This document shows positions 1 to 5,629 of a DNA stretch of 5,630 nt, one piece after another. The position numbers and the translations under genes were made by a program. Positions within the stretch are counted from its first letter, which is position 1, and the number at the start of each line of letters is the position of its first letter. This stretch comes from Betaproteobacteria bacterium TMED100 (GTDB lineage: Bacteria > Pseudomonadota > Gammaproteobacteria > Burkholderiales > Burkholderiaceae_A), in contig NHFB01000042.1 of NCBI GenBank assembly GCA_002170285.1, forward strand, positions 26,554 to 32,183, written 5' to 3'. The notes beneath the pieces were generated by a model, which made no database searches, was not told the DNA's origin, and saw nothing but the letters and a program-made list of their open reading frames with translations.

Positions 1-2
1 AT

Positions 3-461
3 TTGATCATCTTTTTTATGGTCAATTTGCTTTCTTCACAGTCAGTAATCTCTCAAGAAGTTGAGGGTATTGAGGAAGATGAGCAAGAACAAAACAATTT
101 TGGTAAGCCTATTCGTCCAGTTCAGAACTCAACATTTTACCCGGACGAAGATTCGGATTCTGGAATGGACAAGTGCCTTGTAGCAGATTTTAGGTATTTG
201 GCACTAAACACTTCAGATCCAATCAAGCGTATGAAAAAAGCAGAAAATTGGGTTAAAAACAATTCAAAATACTGCAATATTGCAAAACTTGTCTCTATTA
301 GAAACAACAGAGCTCAGTGGCTAGGAACATCTGATTCTGCCACAATAGATGCAGAACTTGGTAGGCAATTAGAAATTGCCGGGGACTCATCCCTTGAAAT
401 GCAAGCCGCTCTTTACGGTCTCAAGTTGCCTCCCCAAGACGAGGATGAGGATCAGGAATAA
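3..461 (+). CDS. Small acidic, probably exported protein of unknown function; 5' end cut by window
   Basis: I do not recognise a family. The frame is open to the left edge, so the true start may lie outside; a TTG at 3 and an ATG at 18 are the only visible candidates. The visible N-terminus is hydrophobic (IIFFMVNLLSS) and turns polar and acidic after about residue 18, which looks like the end of a Sec signal peptide with possible cleavage near SVIS/QE. An acidic, low-complexity stretch (residues 19-31, rich in E, D and Q) leads to a compact region of about residues 55-142 with two cysteines (C58, C91) that could form a disulfide in an oxidising compartment. The C-terminus is again acidic (DEDEDQE). 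About 60 nt of AT-rich DNA separate it from the C1 cluster, so it need not be in the same operon. The reading frame is convincing (no stops over 456 nt, protein-like composition); the export call is inference. Confidence 0.6.
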   Translation: MIIFFMVNLLSSQSVISQEVEGIEEDEQEQNNFGKPIRPVQNSTFYPDEDSDSGMDKCLVADFRYLALNTSDPIKRMKKAENWVKNNSKYCNIAKLVSIRNNRAQWLGTSDSATIDAELGRQLEIAGDSSLEMQAALYGLKLPPQDEDEDQE

Positions 462-464
462 TAT

Positions 465-493
465 TTCAGACGATTTAGATATTTTATTTTACT
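465..493 (+). promoter_or_regulatory. Weak sigma70-like promoter candidate for the C1 cluster
   Basis: TTCAGA (465-470) and TTTACT (488-493) are separated by 17 nt and each match four of six consensus bases of the -35 and -10 hexamers. Transcription would begin near 500, about 20 nt before the AGGG at 518-521 that could serve as ribosome binding site for the first gene. The arms of the inverted repeat fall in the spacer and at the presumed start point. In DNA this AT-rich such matches occur by chance, so this is a placement hypothesis only. Confidence 0.25.
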
Positions 494-508
494 ATTGTAA
501 TATCTAAA
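474..508. repeat. Perfect 10-bp inverted repeat in the gap before the C1 cluster
   Basis: The arm TTTAGATATT (474-483) is exactly reverse-complemented by AATATCTAAA (499-508), with a 15-nt loop between them. The stem has one G-C pair and no clean T-tract follows it, so it is a poor intrinsic terminator. A regulator-binding site overlapping the promoter is an alternative reading. The structure is seen directly; its role is inference. Confidence 0.5.
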
Positions 509-517
509 AATTTGTCT

Positions 518-530
518 AGGGTTTCTGATC
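518..530 (+). promoter_or_regulatory. Ribosome binding site and non-canonical start region of beta-RFAP synthase
   Basis: AGGG at 518-521 is the only Shine-Dalgarno-like element in the gap. CTG begins at 525 and ATC at 528, both in frame with the synthase. No ATG or GTG exists anywhere between 462 and 567, and the two TTGs in that interval cannot serve: TTG 495 runs directly into TAA at 498 and TTG 512 is out of frame and stops at 551. This decides that initiation uses a rare codon unless the base at 525 is a mutation or sequence error (A to C would restore ATG). Confidence 0.5.
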
Positions 531-1511
531 AAAAATTACAAATTATTAATTAGTTCTCCATCTCGTTTGCATTTTGGGTTTTTAGATCCTAATGCTAGTC
601 TTGGAAGGCGTTACTCAAGTCTAGGGTTATCAATTTCTAATTTTGATACCAAATTGTTGACAAATGCTTCAAGCTCAATAGAGGTGTTTGGAGATGTTTG
701 TAATTCTGAAATTAAAAAAACTATTTTAAGTTTGATTATTAAACTTCAAAATCATTTCCAATCCAGTAGGGGCCTCGTTGTTGAACTAATATCCGTTCCA
801 CCTCGTCATTGTGGTTTTGGAACCGGTACTCAACTTGGATTATCTATAGCAAAGTCTTTTTGCATTCATTATTGCTACCCTTTTAATATTAATGAATTAT
901 CTGTGATAGTTGGAAGGGGTAGTAGATCTGGAATAGGTATAGCAGCGTTTCAATCTGGGGGGTTTATGATAGATGGAGGAAAAAGCAATTATGCTTTACC
1001 ACCACCTTTGTTAATCCAAAAAAAATTCCCTGACAGTTGGAAGATTTTATTAATGTTAGATAATTCCAAAACAGGGTTGCACGGCAATGATGAAAAAGAA
1101 GCGATAAAAAGACTCCCCAAATTTGAGAAAAAAATATCATCGCATCTATGCCACGAAACTTTACTCAGAATTTTACCTGCTGTTGTGGAAAAAGATTTTA
1201 ACTCTTTTGCTTCGGGCCTTAATGAAATTCAAAGGATAATGGGGAATTATTTTTCTCCGGTTCAGGGCGGATCAAATTTTTTGAGTAAAGAAGTTGAAAC
1301 CTTAGTGGGTTGGTTAACTAAGAATTACAACATTGCTTATGGACAGTCTTCATGGGGACCAACAGGTTTTGCTATTTTTGAAAGCCATGAACTTCTTATA
1401 AAAGCCTTAAATGATGCAAAAAAAGAGAGACTAATTAATAGTTCAATGCATACTGTTATTTGTGAGGCTTCAAATGTTGGAGCATCAGTAGAAAAATTAA
1501 ATGATTCGTGA
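525..1511 (+). CDS. mptG: Beta-ribofuranosylaminobenzene 5'-phosphate (beta-RFAP) synthase
   Basis: This cytoplasmic enzyme of the GHMP-kinase-like fold condenses p-aminobenzoate with PRPP, releasing CO2 and pyrophosphate; it is the first committed step of the H4MPT side chain. The bacterial gene is known as orf4 in Methylobacterium. Numbered from CTG 525, the family signatures are SPSRLHFGFLD at residues 11-21, the glycine-rich phosphate loop PPRHCGFGTGTQLG at 92-105, GRGSRSGIG at 130-138 followed by GGFMIDGG, and GQSSWGPTG at 273-281. About 328 residues is normal for the family. The start is unusual: the first canonical start codon in frame is TTG 567, but that codon is the Leu of the conserved RLHFG strand, and the conserved SPSR lies before it. 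CTG 525 and ATC 528 follow AGGG (518-521) by 3 and 6 nt; ATT 549 is a less likely third choice. The stop overlaps the GTG at 1508 of the next frame, which points to co-translation. Function is very secure; the exact start is not. Confidence 0.92.
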   Translation: MIKNYKLLISSPSRLHFGFLDPNASLGRRYSSLGLSISNFDTKLLTNASSSIEVFGDVCNSEIKKTILSLIIKLQNHFQSSRGLVVELISVPPRHCGFGTGTQLGLSIAKSFCIHYCYPFNINELSVIVGRGSRSGIGIAAFQSGGFMIDGGKSNYALPPPLLIQKKFPDSWKILLMLDNSKTGLHGNDEKEAIKRLPKFEKKISSHLCHETLLRILPAVVEKDFNSFASGLNEIQRIMGNYFSPVQGGSNFLSKEVETLVGWLTKNYNIAYGQSSWGPTGFAIFESHELLIKALNDAKKERLINSSMHTVICEASNVGASVEKLNDS

Positions 1512-1516
1512 ATAAA

Positions 1517-2677
1517 ATGATTTTGGTTGTGGGGTTATCAACAAGAATGCTGGTTCAGTCGATACATAATTCTCATGATGTTTTTGCAATGGATGTTTTT
1601 GGCGACAGAGACATACGAGATAAAGTCTGTGGATGGAAAAACATAGGTAACGCAAATTATGAAATTGATGAGCAAAAATTCTTAAAAGTTTTTAAAGAGG
1701 TAGTTAGAGAATTTTCTCCTTCAGCATGGACACATGCAAGTGGATTTGAAGGAAAATACAATTTAATTACTGAGGCAGAAAAATGTTTAGTTCACTATGG
1801 ATTATCTGAAGATAAAATTCAAAGAATTAGAAGACCTCTTAGCTTTTTTGAAGCTTTAGAAAGATTAAACATCAAGCATCCTGAAACTTTTGTTGATAAA
1901 TTCGATGTTGCATCTTCAGATGGATGGTTAAGAAAAGATTTTGATACTGCTGGCGGTTTAGGAATAGTTAGAAATAATGTTTCGAAACTCATATCTGATG
2001 GCAACTATTTCCAAAAAGAAATCAAAGGCAAGCCCCTGAGTGTATTTTTTTTAGTTGAACATGAAAGAATAATTATTTTTGGCTATTGCGAAAATATTTA
2101 TGAGAAAAAATATAATTCACCATACTTTTATCAAGGGTTAATAGGTCCTGTAAAGTTATCTATTGAAGTAGAAAATAGTATTTTAAAAATTATAAAAAAA
2201 ATTGTTGAAGAGTTTAATTTAATGGGTCTTAATGGACTCGATTTTATTTTAACGGAAGAAGAGGTTTTTGTTATAGAGCTTAACCCTAGACCAACTGGCG
2301 CCATGGAGATTTTTGAAAAATTACTGAATAAATCTATTCTAGAAATGCATTGTAATGCTTTTATTAATGTCAAAAAAAAGAAAGTATCCGAAAAAAAAAT
2401 TAAATTTTTTGAGAATAATATTTTTGATTATAAAATCATTGGTACTAAAATTATTTACTCTGATAGTAATATTTTATTAAATTTGGATTGCTTACGTCAG
2501 TTAGAGTCTCTACCTTTTTGTAGAGACATTCCAAATGTTAAAAATTTTAAAATAGGCGATCCGATATGCTCAATTATGGTTATGTCTAGTAATATTACGC
2601 AGGTCAAATCTTTACTTTCTAATGCAAGTTTGACCATTGCCGACTTAATCCAGAAAACTACAAAAACTTTAAATTAA
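1517..2677 (+). CDS. orf17: ATP-grasp ligase of the H4MPT/methylofuran cluster (Orf17-like)
   Basis: A predicted cytoplasmic ATP-grasp carboxylate-amine/thiol ligase. From ATG 1517 (386 aa) the order is an N-terminal Rossmann-like domain (MILVVGLSTRML; about 1-100), then the ATP-grasp core. Core features are a nucleotide-binding Lys in LRKDF (K140), a glycine-rich loop (TAGGLG, about 145-149), KEIKG around 168, GLNGLDF at 237-243, and the metal-binding IELNPRP with E254, N256 and R258. A lysine-rich segment (about 286-297) leads to a C-terminal beta-rich domain ending in GDPICSIMV (about 347-355), as in biotin-carboxylase-related ATP-grasps. GTG 1508 in the same frame overlaps the previous stop by 4 nt and is the alternative start; I prefer ATG 1517 because it gives the usual MxLVVGLS start and has GTGA 5 nt upstream. 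Homologues travel with mch and fae in methylotrophs; orf17 is assigned from memory of that synteny. The substrate is unproven; ligation of an amino acid in cofactor (methylofuran) synthesis is my inference. Confidence 0.82.
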   Translation: MILVVGLSTRMLVQSIHNSHDVFAMDVFGDRDIRDKVCGWKNIGNANYEIDEQKFLKVFKEVVREFSPSAWTHASGFEGKYNLITEAEKCLVHYGLSEDKIQRIRRPLSFFEALERLNIKHPETFVDKFDVASSDGWLRKDFDTAGGLGIVRNNVSKLISDGNYFQKEIKGKPLSVFFLVEHERIIIFGYCENIYEKKYNSPYFYQGLIGPVKLSIEVENSILKIIKKIVEEFNLMGLNGLDFILTEEEVFVIELNPRPTGAMEIFEKLLNKSILEMHCNAFINVKKKKVSEKKIKFFENNIFDYKIIGTKIIYSDSNILLNLDCLRQLESLPFCRDIPNVKNFKIGDPICSIMVMSSNITQVKSLLSNASLTIADLIQKTTKTLN

Positions 2678-2682
2678 GGTGA
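2676..2682 (+). promoter_or_regulatory. Strong ribosome binding site deciding the Mch start
   Basis: AAGGTGA lies 4 nt before ATG 2687 and overlaps the TAA of the upstream ATP-grasp gene. It is the best Shine-Dalgarno sequence in the window and favours ATG 2687 over the adjacent in-frame TTG at 2684. It fits a need for more Mch than of the biosynthetic enzymes around it. Confidence 0.7.
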
Positions 2683-2686
2683 ATTG

Positions 2687-3664
2687 ATGCCAACTTCGAA
2701 TAAAATTAGTGTAAATAACTTAAGCCAGAAGTTAGTTGAATCATTAGTGGACCAATCCTATGAGTTTGGATTGAGAGTTTTTTATGATGATGTTGGAGTC
2801 AGAATTATAGATGCTGGAATAACTTCCAAGGGAAGTGTTACTGCAGGTCTAAAAATCGCAAAAATCTGTATGGGAGGCTTGGGATCTATCGATCATTTGA
2901 CTGACTTTAGCAAGCCTTGGCCCACGTGGTTAAATGTTACTAGTGCCTTGCCTGTTTTGGCGTGTTTAGCTAGTCAATACGCTGGTTGGAGTTTATCCGC
3001 TACTAAAGAGCAAACTGGTAATAAACCCTTTTTCTGTTTAGGTTCAGGACCTGCTAGATCTCTGGCTTGTCGTGAGGAAATTTTTAAAGAAATAAATTAT
3101 TTTGATAAAAATACCACAGGAGTCTTGGTAATGGAGGTTGACAATCCACCACCTCGATGCATTACTGAAAAAATCTTGAAAGACTGTAATCTTTCTCCAA
3201 AAAATTTAACTATCATCCTTACTCCAACACAAAGTTTATCAGGCACGACTCAAGTAGTAAGTAGGGTTTTAGAAGTTGCTTTACACAAAGCTCATACATT
3301 GGGTTTTGATTTAAATAATGTAGTTGAGGGAATTGCCTCTGCTCCTTTGCCAAGTCCTGGTAAAAATTTCATAACAGCTATGGGAAGAACTAATGATGCT
3401 ATTTTGTATGGAGGAACAGTACATTTGTGGGTAACAGGGAAAGATGAAAATGCTGAGAAATTAACCAATGAGCTTCCTTCAACTAATTCCAATGATTATG
3501 GTGAATCCTTTGAAACTATTTTTAAAAATGTTGACTATGATTTTTATAAAATTGATCCACATTTGTTTGCCCCGGCTAATGTTTGGGTTAGCAATTTAGA
3601 GTCTGGAAAAACATGGCATGCAGGGAACTTAAATTTAGATTTATTGCTCCGGCAATGGATGTAG
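2687..3664 (+). CDS. mch: Methenyltetrahydromethanopterin cyclohydrolase
   Basis: Mch reversibly hydrolyses N5,N10-methenyl-H4MPT to N5-formyl-H4MPT in the cytoplasm; in aerobic methylotrophs this is the step between the methylene-H4MPT dehydrogenase and the formyltransferase/hydrolase complex. At 325 aa it has the normal length, and it is colinear with archaeal Mch as I remember it. Matching blocks (ATG numbering) are ICMGGLGSIDHLTDF at 60-74, GSGPAR at 119-124, GRTNDAILYGGTVHLWV at 233-249, LPSTNSNDYG near 263-272, and DYDFYKIDPHLFAPA at 283-297. SRVLE at 192-196 aligns with the Arg/Glu pair described as catalytic in Archaeoglobus Mch (here R193 and E196; alignment from memory). It is intact, with no missing motif. 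It starts 9 nt after the ATP-grasp gene and ends 14 nt before the RimK-like gene, so it is in one operon with both. Identity is essentially certain. Confidence 0.98.
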   Translation: MPTSNKISVNNLSQKLVESLVDQSYEFGLRVFYDDVGVRIIDAGITSKGSVTAGLKIAKICMGGLGSIDHLTDFSKPWPTWLNVTSALPVLACLASQYAGWSLSATKEQTGNKPFFCLGSGPARSLACREEIFKEINYFDKNTTGVLVMEVDNPPPRCITEKILKDCNLSPKNLTIILTPTQSLSGTTQVVSRVLEVALHKAHTLGFDLNNVVEGIASAPLPSPGKNFITAMGRTNDAILYGGTVHLWVTGKDENAEKLTNELPSTNSNDYGESFETIFKNVDYDFYKIDPHLFAPANVWVSNLESGKTWHAGNLNLDLLLRQWM

Positions 3665-3678
3665 TAATTCAAAATTAA

Positions 3679-4599
3679 ATGCAAATTAGAGTTGTAATCT
3701 TTTCTGATGAAAAAGGCTGGCATACTCGTGCTCTTCAAAAGGAATTTCGCAACAGAGCAATTAAGACTAAATGTGTTGATTTGGCCGATTGTTTTTTAGA
3801 ATTTAAAAATAATACTTCTACAATCGTAATTCCAGGTTTTGGTGATCATCTTCCCCAACTGGCTATTGTCAGAGGAATTGCAGGAGGTAGTTTGGAGCAA
3901 ATCACAAAACGTTTGGCCATTTTGCATTTGTTATCGGCCCAAGGGGTAAACGTAGTAAATAGTGCTTTAGCAATTGAAAAGAGTATTGATAAAGGCATGA
4001 CAAGTTTTTTACTACAAAAAAATGGAATTCCAACACCTCAGTTTTGGGTAACAGAGTCTTTTGACAGAGCAAAAAAAATAATTATAAATAGAATAAGGTC
4101 TGGAAACAAAATAGTTGTAAAGCCTCTTTTTGGTTCACAGGGGCAAGGATTAAACTTAATTGAGAGTGAAAAGAACCTTGAGTCTTACAATTTGTTAAAA
4201 ACTAATCCGAAAGGAGGAGTTTTTTATTTACAGCAATTTGTACAAGTGAAAAAAAATCTTATTTCTCATGACTACAGGGTTTTCGTTGTAAAAAAAACTG
4301 CCATTGCTGCAATGAAAAGAATTGGAAAAACATGGATTCATAATAAATCGCTAGGAGCAAAGTGTGAAAAATGCAATTTAACTTTAAATTTAAAAAAACT
4401 TGCTGAGGATGCTACACGGGTTTTAGGACTTAATATTGCTGGTGTTGATTTGATTCAAGACTCATCTGTTGTTGAGGGGTTTAAGGTTATTGAGGTGAAC
4501 GGAGTACCGGCTTGGCGAGGTATACAAAGTGTCAATGACTTTAATGTCACTATGAAAATGGTTGATTTGCTTTTAGAGAAACAAACCGGTGGATATTGA
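3679..4599 (+). CDS. orf5: RimK-like ATP-grasp ligase (Orf5-like), cofactor biosynthesis
   Basis: A 306-aa predicted cytoplasmic ATP-grasp enzyme of the RimK/MptN type (glutamate ligase family). The N-terminal domain begins MQIRVVIFSDEKGWH and contains a conserved block VRGIAGGSLEQITKRLAILH (64-83). NSALAIEKSIDKGMTSFLL (94-112) and GIPTPQFWV (116-124) precede the ATP-binding core: KPLFGSQGQG (K148-G157), YLQQFV (183-188), DYRVFVV with R200, NKSLGAKCE (222-230), and the metal site GVDLI (D257) plus E272 and N274 in IEVNGVPAWRG. The 222-230 segment differs only in detail from RimK's N-x-[SA]-x-G-[GA] region. The ATG at 3679 has no clear Shine-Dalgarno; translation probably depends on ribosomes finishing mch 14 nt upstream. 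Bacterial H4MPT lacks the extra glutamyl side-chain unit that archaeal MptN-type enzymes add, so methylofuran poly-glutamylation is a likelier task (inference). The name orf5 comes from remembered synteny (mch-orf5-orf7-fae). Confidence 0.85.
   Translation: MQIRVVIFSDEKGWHTRALQKEFRNRAIKTKCVDLADCFLEFKNNTSTIVIPGFGDHLPQLAIVRGIAGGSLEQITKRLAILHLLSAQGVNVVNSALAIEKSIDKGMTSFLLQKNGIPTPQFWVTESFDRAKKIIINRIRSGNKIVVKPLFGSQGQGLNLIESEKNLESYNLLKTNPKGGVFYLQQFVQVKKNLISHDYRVFVVKKTAIAAMKRIGKTWIHNKSLGAKCEKCNLTLNLKKLAEDATRVLGLNIAGVDLIQDSSVVEGFKVIEVNGVPAWRGIQSVNDFNVTMKMVDLLLEKQTGGY
4588..4593 (+). promoter_or_regulatory. Ribosome binding site for the CitG-like gene, inside the preceding CDS
   Basis: GGTGGA lies 6 nt before ATG 4600 and within the last codons of the RimK-like gene, whose TGA (4597-4599) directly abuts the ATG. 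The TGAATG junction is a classic translational-coupling arrangement. Confidence 0.6.
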
Positions 4600-5565
4600 A
4601 TGCCTAAAACTAACAAATTTTTAATTCACTGTGAGGAAGCTTTTTATAAGGCATGTTCTTTGGATGTAAGGGTTTTAAAGCCAGGAAATGTATCGTTTCA
4701 AAGTCCTGGACACGGAATGCATGCGATGCAGTTCATAAACAGTCTAAAAGTGGTTACTCCTATTATTTTTAATAGAGACAAATCAATAGGAGAAAAAATT
4801 GAATATTCTATTGATGCAAGTTTTGAAATAGCTAAATGCAATACGAATTTAGGAATAGTGTTATTGTGTGCCCCTATTATAGAAGCATTAATTTTGATTA
4901 CAAAAGATTTCTCTGAACATGAAATTTATAGGCAAAACATTTTTGACAATCTTCAGAAATACATAAAAAAAATCCTCCTAAATACCACTGTTAATGACAC
5001 GAGTGCGGTTTTTAGAGCGATAAAAAAAGCAAATCCAGGAGGTTTGGGCGTAAGTGATATTGCTGACGTTAGAATCGACCCAGAAATATCTTTATTGAAT
5101 GCCATGGGAGCAGGTGCTCAAAAGGATTTCATTGCAAAACAGTATTGTGTATTTTTTAAGGACATTTTTGATCAAAGGATATTAAAGGCAACTAATAGTA
5201 GCGTCAGCCAATCAAAAAAAATCTTAGAAAAGGTGGATTGCAAAAACAATTTAGATAAATTTGTACAAAAAATTTATTTTAGTTGGCTTGTTGAGCATCA
5301 AGATACTCATATTGTAAGAAAGTATGGAATAAAGTCAGCTCAAACAATTAAAAATGAAGCATTTAGCTTGTTGTTAGAGAGAAATTCTGACCAAATAGAT
5401 TCAAAATTAAAAAGCTTTAATATTGTATTGCCTTCGGAAAAACAGTTGTTATATTGGGATTATTCTTTAAAAAAAAGAAATATTAATCCTGGTACCAGTG
5501 CAGATTTGACAGTTTGTACATTATTTTTGGCTTATGTTCTGATGCCAAATTTGAAATACTTTTAA
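4600..5565 (+). CDS. orf7: CitG-like protein (Orf7-like), triphosphoribosyl-dephospho-CoA synthase family
   Basis: Family members such as CitG and MdcB use ATP to place a triphosphoribosyl group on dephospho-CoA with release of adenine. This 321-aa, mostly alpha-helical protein keeps the family's conserved blocks in order: LKPGNVS (26-32) with GHGM (37-40), TNLGIVLLCAPI (82-93), NPGGLG (145-150) followed by DVR (156-158), DTHIVRKYG (235-243), and NPGTSADLT (296-304) near the C-terminus. No citrate or malonate carrier protein is present nearby, so the standard job is unlikely here. Homologues sit between the RimK-like gene and fae in many methylotrophs (orf7), which suggests a role in making an H4MPT- or methylofuran-type cofactor, perhaps a pentose-phosphate transfer or phosphorolysis step (inference). 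It starts immediately after the RimK-like stop. No hairpin terminator follows it. Family assignment is firm; the reaction in this pathway is unknown to me. Confidence 0.87.
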   Translation: MPKTNKFLIHCEEAFYKACSLDVRVLKPGNVSFQSPGHGMHAMQFINSLKVVTPIIFNRDKSIGEKIEYSIDASFEIAKCNTNLGIVLLCAPIIEALILITKDFSEHEIYRQNIFDNLQKYIKKILLNTTVNDTSAVFRAIKKANPGGLGVSDIADVRIDPEISLLNAMGAGAQKDFIAKQYCVFFKDIFDQRILKATNSSVSQSKKILEKVDCKNNLDKFVQKIYFSWLVEHQDTHIVRKYGIKSAQTIKNEAFSLLLERNSDQIDSKLKSFNIVLPSEKQLLYWDYSLKKRNINPGTSADLTVCTLFLAYVLMPNLKYF

Positions 5566-5600
5566 AAATAAAAAAAAGTATTCACAATAATGGCTTTTTG

Positions 5601-5629
5601 TTGCAATACTGTATGGTATGCATTAAATT
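5601..5629 (+). promoter_or_regulatory. Weak promoter candidate with operator-like palindrome for a gene beyond the window (fae?)
   Basis: TTGCAA (5601-5606) and TAAATT (5624-5629) are spaced by 17 nt and each match four of six consensus bases. The spacer carries ATAC-T-GTAT (5606-5614) and the tandem GTATG-GTATG (5611-5620), and with one bulged A the whole 5603-5621 stretch is an imperfect inverted repeat (GC-A-ATAC ... GTAT-GC). The rest of the 65-nt tail after 5565 holds no gene and no terminator hairpin. A separate promoter for a highly expressed downstream gene such as fae is plausible but unproven. Confidence 0.25.

Noticed and set aside
567..1511. Beta-RFAP synthase starting at TTG 567
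   Set aside because: It would remove the conserved SPSR and begin in the middle of the RLHFG strand; the reading frame continues sensibly upstream to 501.
1819..2373. Open frames on the minus strand (1819-2004 and 2131-2373)
   Set aside because: They lie entirely opposite the conserved ATP-grasp CDS, have no ribosome binding site and no recognisable motif; they are shadows of an AT-rich gene.
2506..2527. Perfect 8-bp hairpin (GTCTCTAC / GTAGAGAC, 6-nt loop) inside the Orf17-like gene
   Set aside because: With this base composition about one such short hairpin is expected by chance in a window of this size; it sits inside coding sequence and has no T-tract after it, so a terminator call is not justified.
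2687..3664. Archaeal (methanogen) origin of the window
   Set aside because: Mch and beta-RFAP synthase are archaeal-type, but the companion genes (Orf5-, Orf7- and Orf17-like) in this linkage are typical of methylotrophic bacteria, and the Shine-Dalgarno and gene layout look bacterial.
3292..3738. Open frames on the minus strand (3292-3492 and 3544-3738)
   Set aside because: They are antisense to conserved Mch motifs and the start of the RimK-like gene, with no support of their own.
5566..5580. Transcription terminator after the CitG-like gene
   Set aside because: The segment is an A-rich run without an inverted repeat; no stem-loop plus T-tract is present on the + strand.
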